Shown in pieces: positions 10,933 to 19,706 of a DNA stretch of 64,000 bases; position 1 is the stretch's first letter; every line of letters begins with the position of its first letter. This DNA is from Sphingomonas sp. CFBP 8760 (lineage in GTDB: Bacteria > Pseudomonadota > Alphaproteobacteria > Sphingomonadales > Sphingomonadaceae): assembly GCF_014841615.1 (NCBI RefSeq), contig NZ_JACYUG010000002.1, positions 62,001-126,000 on the forward strand. The letters run 5' to 3'. The translations under genes were made by a program, and so were the position numbers. Below the pieces are notes generated by a model. The model was not told where the DNA came from, did no database searches, and saw nothing but the letters and a program-made list of their open reading frames with translations.

Positions 10933-11211
10933 GATGTATGTCCTTCTTCGTTCGTTCAGGGGCCGTTTGACGGAAACCCCGGAGCAGGCGGTGAGAAAAA
11001 AGGGCCACCGCCGATAACCCGTGCCGGCAGAGAAGCCGGCGGAAAGTCACGAAAGTCACGTCCTACAGGGGGTATTTCACCCGAACCGGGACTTTTCGCT
11101 GTGGGCCGGACCCGGGCAAAGCCCGTGCCTCACGTCGAACGGGTCAGCCAAACTGACCCGCCGGCCGGGCTGGCGCCGTCATCGGGATAGCGTTCGCTAT
11201 CCCGATGCGGC
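10933..11211 (-). other. Hairpin-rich spacer between rpoA and rplQ
   Basis: No gene is visible in these 279 bases. Reading on the minus strand from rpoA there are four perfect stems: 11181-11206 (12 bp, 2-base loop), 11140-11160 (8 bp, 5-base loop), 11113-11125 (5 bp) and 11023-11040 (6 bp). There is also a direct repeat AAAGTCACG near 11045-11058. The structures may end part of the transcript or guide RNA cleavage between the two genes. Confidence 0.6.
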
Positions 11212-12276
11212 TCAGCCCATGATTTCCTGCTCAAGCTTCTTGGCCATCTCTTCGATGTTCTCGGGCGGCCAGCCCGGGATTTCCATGCCGAGGCGCAGAC
11301 CCATCGACGACAGCACTTCCTTGATCTCGTTCAAGGACTTGCGGCCGAAGTTCGGGGTGCGCAGCATTTCCGCCTCGGTCTTGCCGACCAGATCACCGAT
11401 ATAGATGATGTTGTCGTTCTTGAGGCAGTTGGCCGAGCGGACCGACAGTTCGAGCTCGTCGACCTTCTTGAGCAGGTAACGGTTGATCTGCTGCGTGTCG
11501 CCCGCAGGCTCCGCGCCGGCAGCCGGTGCCGCGACCTGACCCGTGGGGGCCGGACGGGTCATCGACGAATCGTCGAAGTGGACGAACAGCGCCAGCTGGT
11601 CCTGGAGGATGCGGCCGGCATAGCCCACCGCGTCTTCCGGGGTGACGGTGCCGTCGGTCTCGATCGTCAGCGTCAGCTTGTCGTAATCGAGGTCCTGTCC
11701 GACGCGGGTCGGGTCGACCTTGTACGACACCTGACGTACCGGCGAGTAGAGCGCATCGATCGGGATCAGCCCGATCGGGGCGTCGGCCGGACGGTTGGCG
11801 GAGGCGGGGACATAGCCCTTCCCCACATCGGCGGTCAGCTCCATGTTGAGCGTCGCACCTTCGTCGAGATGACAGATCACCAGATCCTTGTTCATCACCT
11901 CGATATCGCCGGACACGGCGATATCGCCGGCCTTCACCTCGCCGGGGCCGGTGGCCGCCAGCTGGAGACGCTTCGGGCCTTCGCCCTGCATCCGGATCGC
12001 GATCTGCTTCACGTTGAGGACGATGTCCGTCACGTCCTCACGGACGCCGGCGAGCGACGAGAACTCATGCAGCACGTTCTCGATCTTGATCGAGGTGACG
12101 GCGGCGCCCTGAAGCGAGGAGAGGAGCACGCGGCGCAGCGCGTTGCCGAGCGTCAGGCCGAAGCCACGCTCCAGCGGCTCGGCCACGAAGGTCGCCTTCC
12201 GCTTGCCGTCACCGCCCTTCTTCTCCAGGCCGTTCGGCTTTTTGAGTTCCTGCCAGTTCTTTGCGTTGACAGCCAC
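11212..12276 (-). CDS. rpoA: RNA polymerase alpha subunit
   Basis: The 354-aa alpha subunit assembles RNA polymerase through its N-terminal domain and contacts DNA and activators through its C-terminal domain. The N-terminal domain shows [20 protein letters not shown] and the C-terminal domain [22 protein letters not shown] followed by helix-hairpin-helix sequence. Between them is an Ala/Pro linker ([14 protein letters not shown]). The start is GTG with AGGGGA upstream. It lies in the standard rpsM-rpsK-rpoA-rplQ order. Confidence 0.98.
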   Translation of the reverse strand: MAVNAKNWQELKKPNGLEKKGGDGKRKATFVAEPLERGFGLTLGNALRRVLLSSLQGAAVTSIKIENVLHEFSSLAGVREDVTDIVLNVKQIAIRMQGEGPKRLQLAATGPGEVKAGDIAVSGDIEVMNKDLVICHLDEGATLNMELTADVGKGYVPASANRPADAPIGLIPIDALYSPVRQVSYKVDPTRVGQDLDYDKLTLTIETDGTVTPEDAVGYAGRILQDQLALFVHFDDSSMTRPAPTGQVAAPAAGAEPAGDTQQINRYLLKKVDELELSVRSANCLKNDNIIYIGDLVGKTEAEMLRTPNFGRKSLNEIKEVLSSMGLRLGMEIPGWPPENIEEMAKKLEQEIMG

Positions 12277-12358
12277 GGGGTTCCCCTGGGTTGGAGGCCG
12301 GGGGGCGCCGGCCTCGGATAGTAAAAGGACGCCGGCTCGTCAGCCGGCGAGCCCGAAA

Positions 12359-12748
12359 TCAGACGCGGCGACGCTTGGACGGACGAACGCCGTTATGCGG
12401 GATCGACGTGACGTCCCGGATCGACGTGATCTGGAAACCGACCGCCTGCAGCGCGCGCAGCGCCGACTCGCGACCCGAACCCGGACCCTTGACCTCGACC
12501 TCGATCGTGCGGACGCCGTGTTCGGCGGCCTTCTTGCCGGCGTCTTCGGCAGCGACCTGCGCGGCGTACGGCGTCGACTTGCGCGAGCCCTTGAAGCCCA
12601 TCATGCCGGCCGACGACCACGAGATCGCATTGCCCTGCGCGTCGGTGATCGTGATCATGGTGTTGTTGAAGCTGGCGTTCACATGCGCGACGCCGGCGGT
12701 GATGTTCTTGCGCTCGCGACGACGAATGCGCTGCGGTTCACGTGCCAT
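12359..12748 (-). CDS. rpsK: 30S ribosomal protein S11
   Basis: S11 of the small-subunit platform, 129 aa, with the motifs [21 protein letters not shown] and [18 protein letters not shown] and the C-terminal [11 protein letters not shown]. Its position between rpsM and rpoA is the standard bacterial order. Confidence 0.98.
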   Translation of the reverse strand: MAREPQRIRRRERKNITAGVAHVNASFNNTMITITDAQGNAISWSSAGMMGFKGSRKSTPYAAQVAAEDAGKKAAEHGVRTIEVEVKGPGSGRESALRALQAVGFQITSIRDVTSIPHNGVRPSKRRRV

Positions 12749-12856
12749 TGTTGGAAATTCCTGACCTTGAAATCGTGGTACGGAGACAGGGAGGCCGTCT
12801 GCCCCGGACCTGTCTCCGACGGAGAAGAAGTGAAAAACGTCCCCCGGACGTTCTTC

Positions 12857-13225
12857 TTACTTCTTCTTGCCCGCGATCGGCTTCGCCTTGCCCTTGCGGG
12901 TGCGCGCGTTGGTGTGCGTGCGCTGACCGCGGACCGGCAGGCCGCGACGGTGGCGCAGGCCACGATAGCAGGCGAGGTCCATCAGACGCTTGATGTTCAT
13001 CGCGGTCGTGCGGCGCAGATCGCCCTCGACGCTGTAATCGGCGTCGATCGCTTCACGGATCTGGAGAACCTCCTGATCGGTCAGGTCCTGAACGCGACGT
13101 TCCGGCGCAATCGCCAGCTTCTCGGTGATCTTCTTGGCGTTGGCAGGGCCGATGCCGTGAATATAGGTCAGCGCGATAACCACGCGCTTGTTGGTCGGGA
13201 TGTTGACACCCGCAATACGTGCCAT
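12857..13225 (-). CDS. rpsM: 30S ribosomal protein S13
   Basis: S13 of the small-subunit head, 122 aa, which contacts the P-site tRNA with its C-terminal tail. Diagnostic stretches are [51 protein letters not shown] and the lysine-rich end. It is the first gene of this cluster here; the 169 bases upstream (13226-13394) hold no gene and should contain the promoter and leader. Confidence 0.98.
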   Translation of the reverse strand: MARIAGVNIPTNKRVVIALTYIHGIGPANAKKITEKLAIAPERRVQDLTDQEVLQIREAIDADYSVEGDLRRTTAMNIKRLMDLACYRGLRHRRGLPVRGQRTHTNARTRKGKAKPIAGKKK

Positions 13226-13394
13226 GGAATGTTTCTCCTAGCTCCACAGCGATCGGCATGGCCGCACGATCGCTATCTCGACGCGTTGATCCGCCCCACC
13301 GATGCGAAACGCACAAATGCGACGTGCGCAAAAATGCGACGCCGGCAGCCGGTGGCTCGGGGTAGAACGTCGTTAGGGGGCGTGAAACATCAAG

Positions 13395-13667
13395 TCAAGC
13401 AGCGGGTTCCGATCCGGCGGCGGCCAGCGGATGGACCAGCCCGGCCCGCGCGGCGCGGCGGAGCATGGTCCAGCGGCGCAGCGCCACTACGAACCAGATC
13501 AGTTCCACCGCCCCGAACGGCCATGCCCCCTGCAGGAAGCCATAGGCCGATCCCATCAGACAGCCGATCGCGAACAGCAACGTCCAGAACGGCGCGCGAT
13601 CCTCCAGCACATAGCAGATCAGCATAAAGGTGACGGCGAACAGGCCGAAGGCGGTCAGGGCGTCCAT
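13395..13667 (-). CDS. Small membrane protein of unknown function
   Basis: A 90-aa protein starting at ATG 13667 (MDALTAFGLFAV). Three hydrophobic stretches are visible at about residues 4-20, 27-45 and 50-62, the last followed by an arginine-rich cytoplasmic patch (RRWTMLRRAAR). I recognise no family. It lies alone on the minus strand between the S13 operon and the SpoIIAA-like gene. Confidence 0.7.
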   Translation of the reverse strand: MDALTAFGLFAVTFMLICYVLEDRAPFWTLLFAIGCLMGSAYGFLQGAWPFGAVELIWFVVALRRWTMLRRAARAGLVHPLAAAGSEPAA

Positions 13668-13719
13668 GACCGGCAACAATGCACGGAGGAAGCCCGGAGT
13701 TGCGTGCCCGGACGCCCGA

Positions 13720-14130
13720 TCAGCCTTCCGCGGCGGGCGATGGCACCGCATCATCGGGCGTGAACAACCATCCCCGTGCCTCGGCCTCCGTATCGAAGCA
13801 GCGGCGCCGATCCTCGTTGCCGATCCGCTTCGCCTGAATGCGATGCACGGCACCCGACACGACCATCGCGATCCGCTTCGACGGCGAATCGGGGCGAATC
13901 ATCTTGGCGAACTCGGCGGCGACGTTCTGCGGCAGGATGTTCTTGCGGCTCATGTCGAGCAGCGTCAGGAAATGGCCCGGCCGCGCGCCTGCCGCGATCA
14001 TGCCCCGGATCGCCTTCGTCACTTCCAGCCCGAACCGCTCGGCGGTCGGCTGATCCCAGTCGCCTGTCAGCGTGAGATGCAGGAATTCCCGCGCGGGATC
14101 GGTGTCGATCGTGAAGGTGGGGGGAACCAT
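13720..14130 (-). CDS. SpoIIAA-like / STAS-type single-domain protein
   Basis: A protein of about 136 aa whose layout (FLHLTLTGDWD, then a helical stretch, then FLTLLDMSRKN and RIAMVVSGAVHRIQAKRI) resembles SpoIIAA-like proteins of the STAS superfamily; this is a structural guess rather than a firm family hit. The ATG at 14130 has GAGG six bases upstream, while the ATG at 14148 has none. It lies just downstream of the two-component pair, on the same strand with about 50 bases between, and could belong to that transcript. Confidence 0.6.
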   Translation of the reverse strand: MVPPTFTIDTDPAREFLHLTLTGDWDQPTAERFGLEVTKAIRGMIAAGARPGHFLTLLDMSRKNILPQNVAAEFAKMIRPDSPSKRIAMVVSGAVHRIQAKRIGNEDRRRCFDTEAEARGWLFTPDDAVPSPAAEG

Positions 14131-14179
14131 GGCAACCTCGCTGACCATTTGGTTCTACGCGATAGAAGTGAATATTCCC

Positions 14180-15523
14180 TCAAACCGGCAGGAGCAGACG
14201 GGCGATCAGACCGGGCGAATTGTCATCCAGTTCCAGCCGTCCGTCGTGCAGGCGCGCGACCGCCTCGATCAGGGTCATGCCCAGCCCGGCGCCGGGCGTG
14301 GTGCGGGCGGTATCGAGACGGCCGAACCGGCGCAGCGCGTGCGCCCGGTCGGCGGCGGCGATACCGGGGCCGCGATCCTCGACCTGGATGGTGATCGCAC
14401 CCGGGGCGGCACCGGCCCGCAGCATCACCGCCCCGCCGCCGGCGCCGTGCTTCAGCGCGTTGTCGATCAGGTTGGTGATCGCCTGGCTGACGAGTTCGCG
14501 GTGCAGCCGTACCGGTCGCAGGCCGGGATCGACCCTGACCGTGAAGCTGAGGCCCGCCTCCTCGGCGACGGGGCCGTAGAGGTCGGCGATCTCCTCGACC
14601 AGCGCGGCGGGATCGACCAGCGTGAACCGGTCGCGCGACACGGATTCGGACCGGCTGATCTCGATCACCATCGTCAGCATCCGCATCACCAGATCGGTTT
14701 CCGCGAGCAGCCCGCCCAGCATCGCATCGCGCGTGGTGGGATCGCCGGCCACCACCGCCTGTTCCGCCTTGGTCCGCAACCGGGCGAGGGGGGAGCGCAG
14801 GTCATGCGCCAGACTGTCGGTGACGACGCGGAGTTCGGCCATCAGCCGTTCCACCTTGCCCAGCATCGCGTTCAGCCGCGCCGCCAGCCGGTCGAACGAA
14901 TCGACGCCGCCCGCCACCATCTCGACCCGGCGGGACAGATCACCCTCCCCCGCCGCCTCGATCACCCCGGCGATCCGGTTGAGCCGCGCGCCGACATAGC
15001 GGGCGAGGACGAGGCCGGCGCCGATGCCGAGCGCCAGCGACAGCGTGACCGCCAGCGCCAGCGCGCCTTCGATCGCGCGCTGTTCCGCCTCGATCACGTC
15101 GAGCGTGCGGCCGGTCAGCAGCCAGTTCCGGCCGATCGGCCGCAGGATATAGCCGGTATCATGCTGCCCCCACGACCCCGTGTCGGCGAGATGCGCGACG
15201 TGGAAGGCGGTGGCGTGCAGCGGCACCGTGACCCGTGGCGGCGCATAGCCGGCCAGCCGGCGGCCGCGCCCATCGAGGATGGCGACGACCAGCGACACAT
15301 CGCCCGGCGGCCTCGCGTCGCGCACCGCGTCGGCAAGGGGCCGCAACCCCTCGCGCCGCCAGATCGCCAGCAGCGCATCGGACTGTTCGGTCATCTCGCG
15401 ACGGGTCGCGGCGATCGCATCGTCATGCGTCCATTTCCAGACGAACCCGACGAGGACGAGGTTCGACACCAGCGCCAGCGCGATCGCCAGCAGCGCGATG
15501 CGCGCGGTGACCGACAGCCTCAT
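14180..15523 (-). CDS. Membrane sensor histidine kinase (HAMP-HisKA-HATPase)
   Basis: A 447-aa kinase. One membrane helix is at residues 9-28 and a second near 150-172, with a periplasmic sensor of about 120 residues between them. A HAMP linker follows, then the phospho-acceptor histidine in SLAHDLRSPLARLR. The ATP-binding N box (NLIDNALKHG), G1 (EDRGPGIAAADR) and G2 (GAGLGMTLIEAVARLH) boxes are intact. It is encoded 15 bases after the OmpR-type regulator at 15539-16231, its evident partner. The stimulus is unknown. Confidence 0.94.
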   Translation of the reverse strand: MRLSVTARIALLAIALALVSNLVLVGFVWKWTHDDAIAATRREMTEQSDALLAIWRREGLRPLADAVRDARPPGDVSLVVAILDGRGRRLAGYAPPRVTVPLHATAFHVAHLADTGSWGQHDTGYILRPIGRNWLLTGRTLDVIEAEQRAIEGALALAVTLSLALGIGAGLVLARYVGARLNRIAGVIEAAGEGDLSRRVEMVAGGVDSFDRLAARLNAMLGKVERLMAELRVVTDSLAHDLRSPLARLRTKAEQAVVAGDPTTRDAMLGGLLAETDLVMRMLTMVIEISRSESVSRDRFTLVDPAALVEEIADLYGPVAEEAGLSFTVRVDPGLRPVRLHRELVSQAITNLIDNALKHGAGGGAVMLRAGAAPGAITIQVEDRGPGIAAADRAHALRRFGRLDTARTTPGAGLGMTLIEAVARLHDGRLELDDNSPGLIARLLLPV

Positions 15524-15538
15524 GCGCGACGAGCGCCC

Positions 15539-16231
15539 CTAGCCGTCGGCGGCGAGGCGATAGCCGGCACCGCGCACGGTGTGGAGGATCGGCGAACCGA
15601 ACCCGTCCTCCAGCTTGCGGCGCAGGCGGCCGATATGCACGTCGACGACGTTGGAACCGGGATCGAAATGATAGTTCCAGATCTTCTCCAGCATCATCGT
15701 GCGGGTGACGACCTGCCCGGCATGACGGGCGAGGAATTCGAGCAGGTTGAACTCGCGCCCGCCCAGCGCGATCGGCCGGCCGGCGCGGGTGACGTGGCGG
15801 GCGAGCAGATCGATCTCCAGATCGCCGACCGACAGGCGGGTCTTCTGGGGTTCGGTGGCGGCACGATCGGCACGGCGGACCAGCGCCTCGATCCGGGCGG
15901 ACAGTTCGGCGAAGGAGAAGGGCTTGCAGAGATAGTCGTCGGCACCGGCGCGAAGCCCGTCGACGCGATCGTCGACCGAGGCGAGCGCGGACAGGACCAG
16001 CACCGGTGTCGCCACCTTCGCTGCCCGCAGCGCCCCGACCATCGACAGGCCGTCGAGCCCCGGCAACATGCGATCGGCGACGATCAGGTCGAACACCCCC
16101 TCGCTCGCCAGGAACAGGCCGTCGCGGCCATCGCCCGCGATCTCGACCGCATAGCCGTTTTCGGCCAGTCCCTTGGCCAGATACGCGGCCGTGGAGGCGT
16201 CGTCCTCGACGATCAGGATCTTGCGGCTCAT
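15539..16231 (-). CDS. OmpR/PhoB-family response regulator
   Basis: A 230-aa regulator. The receiver domain has D10/D11, phospho-acceptor D53 (VADRMLPGLDG) and the lysine in CKPFSFAEL. The C-terminal winged helix shows LGGREFNLLEFLARHAGQVVTR and VVDVHIGRLRRKLEDGFGSP, then the family ending HTVRGAGYRLA. It is the first gene of the pair with the kinase at 14180-15523. A terminator-like hairpin at 16282-16310 separates it from the hybrid kinase gene upstream. Confidence 0.96.
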   Translation of the reverse strand: MSRKILIVEDDASTAAYLAKGLAENGYAVEIAGDGRDGLFLASEGVFDLIVADRMLPGLDGLSMVGALRAAKVATPVLVLSALASVDDRVDGLRAGADDYLCKPFSFAELSARIEALVRRADRAATEPQKTRLSVGDLEIDLLARHVTRAGRPIALGGREFNLLEFLARHAGQVVTRTMMLEKIWNYHFDPGSNVVDVHIGRLRRKLEDGFGSPILHTVRGAGYRLAADG

Positions 16232-16271
16232 CGCATCACGCTCACCGGCATCGTCCTATCCCGACAACCCG

Positions 16272-16310
16272 AAAAGGGAAAGCCGGCGGAAGGTCGTGCC
16301 TTCCGCCGGC
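16272..16310 (-). terminator. Terminator of the hybrid histidine kinase gene
   Basis: On the minus strand a perfect 12-bp stem (GCCGGCGGAAGG with CCTTCCGCCGGC, 5-base loop) is followed by TTTCCCTTTTC. It lies about 115 bases after the hybrid kinase stop and 50 bases before the start of the OmpR-type regulator gene. The rest of 16232-16425 holds no gene. Confidence 0.8.
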
Positions 16311-16425
16311 CCCTACGACGCTTCCGGGAGTTAAAGCGCCGATCTCGCGATCTGGTGGCCCCCCTCTACCGGCGGCCGGCCATCCGCGGGGTGACCGGAT
16401 CATGACAAATCCATCACGTTCCCGG

Positions 16426-19400
16426 TCAGGCAGGCATCACCAGCGGGGCGACCGGCGACTGCGGGCGGCGCGCCATCGCCGAATTGACCGCCCGGACCAG
16501 CACATCGGCACCATAGGGCTTGGCGAGCATCACCGCCTCCGCCTCCGCCAGCACCGCCGCGGTATCGCCCGTGGCGAACACGATCCCCAGGTCCGGACGC
16601 AGCGTGCGGGCGCGGTCCGCAAATTCCGGGCCGGACAGGCCGGGCAGGTTCACATCGGTGACCAGCACGTCGATCGAATTCGCGCGCAGCAGCGTCATCG
16701 CCGCCTCCGCGCTGGCGGCATCGAGTACCGTGAAGCCCTGTTCGATCAGGATTTCGGCGGTGCTGGCGCGGATCATCTCGTCATCCTCGACCAGCAGCAC
16801 GCTGATCCCGCGCGACGGTGCCACGGTTTCGGCCGCGACGGGAGCGGCGGTGCGGGACAGGCTGGTTTGGGACAGGCTGGTTTGGGACAGGGCGGCAAGC
16901 TGGCGCTGGCCCCGGTTGCCCAAGACGTGGCGGAACTTCCGCGCCAGCGCCTCACGCGTGTAGGGTTTCGACAGGAGTTCGACCCCGGCATCGAGCCGGC
17001 CGCCATGGACGATCGAGTTCTCGGTATAGCCGGAGGTGAACAGCACCGCGATATCTGGCAACCGCTCACGCGCCTTGCGCGCCAGCTCGGGGCTTTTCAG
17101 CGTGCCGGGCATCACGACGTCGGTGAACAGCATGTCGATCGGAATGCCGCTTTCGACGACGCTGAGCGCGCTCGTCGCGTCCACCGCCTTCAGCACGCGG
17201 TAGCCGAGATCGGTCAGCATCTCGACGACGATGGCGCGCACCTCCGCGTCGTCCTCCACCACCAGCACGGTTTCACTGCCGCCGGTGATCGGGCCGTGAT
17301 CGACCTGCACCTCGACATCCTCGCTCTGCATCGCGCGCGGCAGATAGAGACGGATGGTAGTGCCGTGCCCAACCTCGGAATAGATCTTAACATGGCCGCC
17401 CGACTGCTTGACGAAGCCATAGACCATCGACAGGCCAAGCCCCGATCCCTTGCCCTCGCCCTTGGTCGAGAAGAAGGGTTCGAACACCTTGTCGATGATC
17501 TCCGGCGCCATGCCGCTGCCGGTGTCGGATACGGCGAGCATCACATACTGGCCGGGCATCACCTCGTCATGGGTGCGGGCATAGGCATCGTCGAGATGGG
17601 CATTGCCCAGTTCGATCGTCAGCCTGCCCTGCCCCTCCATCGCGTCGCGCGCGTTGATCGCCAGGTTGAGCAGAGCGTTCTCGATCTGCGCCGGATCGAT
17701 GAAGGTGTTCCACAGGCCGCCGCCGACGATCGTCTCGACCTCCACCCCCTCGCCGATCGCGCGGCGCAGCATATCGTCCATGCCGTTGACGAAGCGGGTG
17801 ACGTTGACGACCTTCGGCTCCAGCGCCTGCCGCCGGCCGAAGGCGAGCAGTTGCGACGCCAGCTTCGATCCGCGCGACACGCCGGCCATCGCGTTGGCGA
17901 CGCGCCGTTCCGCCCGGTCGTTGCCGGCGACGTCACGCGCGAGCAATTGCAGATTGCCCGACACGACCTGCAACAGGTTGTTGAAATCATGCGCGACACC
18001 GCCGGTCAGCTTGCCGACCGTTTCCATCTTCTGCGCCTGCGCCAGCTTCATCTCGGTCTGGCGGCGGCTTTCGATCTCGGCGATCACCCGCGCTTCCAGA
18101 TTGTCGTTCAGGTGTCGCAGCTGCTGCTCGGCGCGTTCGCGGTGGCGGACCTGCCGGGACAGGTGCTCGGCCTGTTCGCGCAACGCCGCCTCCGCGGCGC
18201 GGCGATGGGTGATGTCGGTATGGACGCCGACCCATTCGAGGATATCGCCATCGTCGCCGATGATCGGCAGCGCCCGGATGGCAAAGGTCCGCCACGTTCC
18301 GCAATGGCGACGGACGCGATGTTCATGGACGAACATCGACCGGCTGGCGACCGCCGCGTTCCACGCCGCGAGGGTGGCGGCGCCATCATCGGGATGGACG
18401 GCATCGGCCCAGCCGAACCCCTGATAGTCGCCTGGCGACTGCCCGGTCAGCTGCGCCCAGCCCGGCTGTTCGCCCAGCATCCGGCCATCGGGGGTGTTGG
18501 TCCACAGCACGCCGTGGACGGCATCCATCGCAGTACGGAAACGGGCGTTGCTGACCGTCAGCGCCGCCTCGCGCGCGGCGCGCTCCTCGATGTCGATGCC
18601 CAAGACGTAGCAACCGGCGATCGTGCCGCCGGCCGCGATGTCGGGAATGTAGCGCAACTCGAACCGCCGCGCGCTGCCGTCGAGGCGCGGGATGATCGCT
18701 TCGCTTTCCAGGGTTTCGCCCGCCAGCGCGCGATCGATCGAGGGCCGGCGGTTGGCATAGAATTCCTCGCCCACCGCATCGCGAATCGTGCGACCGATCA
18801 TCGTCGCCGGATCGATGCCCAACAGGTCGCGATAGGCGCCGTTGGCGAAGCGATAGACGTGATCGCGATCGACATAGGCGACCAGCATCGGCACCGCATC
18901 GGTGACGGCGCGCAACTGCGCCTCGCTCGCCGCGACGCGACGTTCCGCCCGCAACCGCCCGCTATTGTCGACGACGGTACACATCACGCCGCCCACCTGT
19001 CCGTTGGCGGCATAGACGGGCGTATAGAACAGATCGAGGTCCAGCGTTTCGCGACCGGTGGCGCGATGGAAGGTGATCGGCTGGTCGTGATGCGAGACGG
19101 CTTCGCCCCGTTCAGCGGCCGCCAGCACGGTGCGGTTCCATTCCCACACCTCCGGAAACATCGTCGCCACCGGTTTGCCGAGCGCGACGGGATGCCGGTC
19201 GCCCGCGATCGCGCTATAGGCGTCGTTGTAGAGCAGCAGATGATCCGGCCCCCACATCAGCACCTTGGCGATCGGGGAGTTGACGATGTTGGTCACGGCG
19301 CTGCGCAATTCGGCCGGCCACCGATCGACCGGACCGAGCGAGGTCGCGCTCCAGTCGCAAGCGCGAATCAGCGCGCCGCATTCGCCGCCGCCGATCGGCC

Positions 19401-19590
19401 ATTCGCCGGAGAATGCGGCCGTCGCGGGGGCCGGCACAAGCTGCCCGCCCTGATCCCGCAGCAATTTCAACGCGGTACGAACCACCTCGCTGGCATTGCC
19501 ATATTCGCCGGCGGCAAGCTGTTCGTCGATGAACGCTCCCAGCTCTGGTGTGAGCGAGATGTTACGCGACAGACGTTGAATGACCATCAT
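16426..19590 (-). CDS. Soluble hybrid histidine kinase with N-terminal ParD-like ribbon-helix-helix domain
   Basis: A 1054-aa protein counted from the ATG at 19590. Residues 1-47 match the ParD/CopG-type antitoxin fold (RNISLTPELGAFIDEQLAAG, then YGNASEVVRTALKLL). Three PAS-like regions follow at about 80-205, 225-335 and 350-460, then a coiled stretch, a HisKA domain with H534 (GVAHDFNNLL), an HATPase domain (NLAINARDAM, FFSTKGEGKGSGLGLSMV) and two receiver domains with D824 and D979. No membrane helix is visible, so it is cytoplasmic. A GTG at 19632 would extend it by 14 residues, but ParD-like proteins start near the ATGs at 19590/19587. The receivers are joined by a linker with a 5-aa repeat. 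No ParE-type toxin gene is nearby. The stimulus and DNA target are unknown. Confidence 0.88.
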   Translation of the reverse strand: MMVIQRLSRNISLTPELGAFIDEQLAAGEYGNASEVVRTALKLLRDQGGQLVPAPATAAFSGEWPIGGGECGALIRACDWSATSLGPVDRWPAELRSAVTNIVNSPIAKVLMWGPDHLLLYNDAYSAIAGDRHPVALGKPVATMFPEVWEWNRTVLAAAERGEAVSHHDQPITFHRATGRETLDLDLFYTPVYAANGQVGGVMCTVVDNSGRLRAERRVAASEAQLRAVTDAVPMLVAYVDRDHVYRFANGAYRDLLGIDPATMIGRTIRDAVGEEFYANRRPSIDRALAGETLESEAIIPRLDGSARRFELRYIPDIAAGGTIAGCYVLGIDIEERAAREAALTVSNARFRTAMDAVHGVLWTNTPDGRMLGEQPGWAQLTGQSPGDYQGFGWADAVHPDDGAATLAAWNAAVASRSMFVHEHRVRRHCGTWRTFAIRALPIIGDDGDILEWVGVHTDITHRRAAEAALREQAEHLSRQVRHRERAEQQLRHLNDNLEARVIAEIESRRQTEMKLAQAQKMETVGKLTGGVAHDFNNLLQVVSGNLQLLARDVAGNDRAERRVANAMAGVSRGSKLASQLLAFGRRQALEPKVVNVTRFVNGMDDMLRRAIGEGVEVETIVGGGLWNTFIDPAQIENALLNLAINARDAMEGQGRLTIELGNAHLDDAYARTHDEVMPGQYVMLAVSDTGSGMAPEIIDKVFEPFFSTKGEGKGSGLGLSMVYGFVKQSGGHVKIYSEVGHGTTIRLYLPRAMQSEDVEVQVDHGPITGGSETVLVVEDDAEVRAIVVEMLTDLGYRVLKAVDATSALSVVESGIPIDMLFTDVVMPGTLKSPELARKARERLPDIAVLFTSGYTENSIVHGGRLDAGVELLSKPYTREALARKFRHVLGNRGQRQLAALSQTSLSQTSLSRTAAPVAAETVAPSRGISVLLVEDDEMIRASTAEILIEQGFTVLDAASAEAAMTLLRANSIDVLVTDVNLPGLSGPEFADRARTLRPDLGIVFATGDTAAVLAEAEAVMLAKPYGADVLVRAVNSAMARRPQSPVAPLVMPA
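16854..16890. repeat. 15-bp in-frame tandem repeat in the inter-receiver linker
   Basis: About 2.5 copies of the unit GGGACAGGCTGGTTT lie head to tail and encode a repeated SQTSL-type pentapeptide between the two receiver domains of the hybrid kinase. Copy-number change would lengthen or shorten the linker without breaking the frame. Confidence 0.85.
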
Positions 19591-19611
19591 GATAGCATGG
19601 CAAAAATCCCT

Positions 19612-19636
19612 CTGTGTGTCAACCAATGACACACAG
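19612..19636. promoter_or_regulatory. Inverted repeat at the start of the ParD-like/hybrid kinase gene
   Basis: Perfect 9-bp arms CTGTGTGTC and GACACACAG are separated by 7 bases and lie 22-46 bases upstream of the preferred ATG. A minus-strand TTGACA (19622-19617) falls inside it, so it could overlap a -35 element, although the matching -10 is poor. ParD-type antitoxins normally bind palindromes at their own promoters, so an operator is a reasonable inference. Confidence 0.5.
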
Positions 19637-19706
19637 CGCGGGTCATAGGATATGCCGGATCGGGGATGCGGATATGGCTATTATAGGCGCGGTTTCGGGA
19701 CCCTGT

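Noticed and set aside
14072..16405. A 777-codon plus-strand frame opposite the two-component pair
   Set aside because: The opposite strand encodes an intact kinase and regulator; the translation is low-complexity and reads as a shadow.
16006..19629. A 1207-codon open frame on the plus strand opposite the hybrid kinase
   Set aside because: It is antisense to a gene with clear PAS, HisKA and receiver motifs, has Arg/His/Gly-rich low-complexity translation and matches no family; it arises from high third-position GC.
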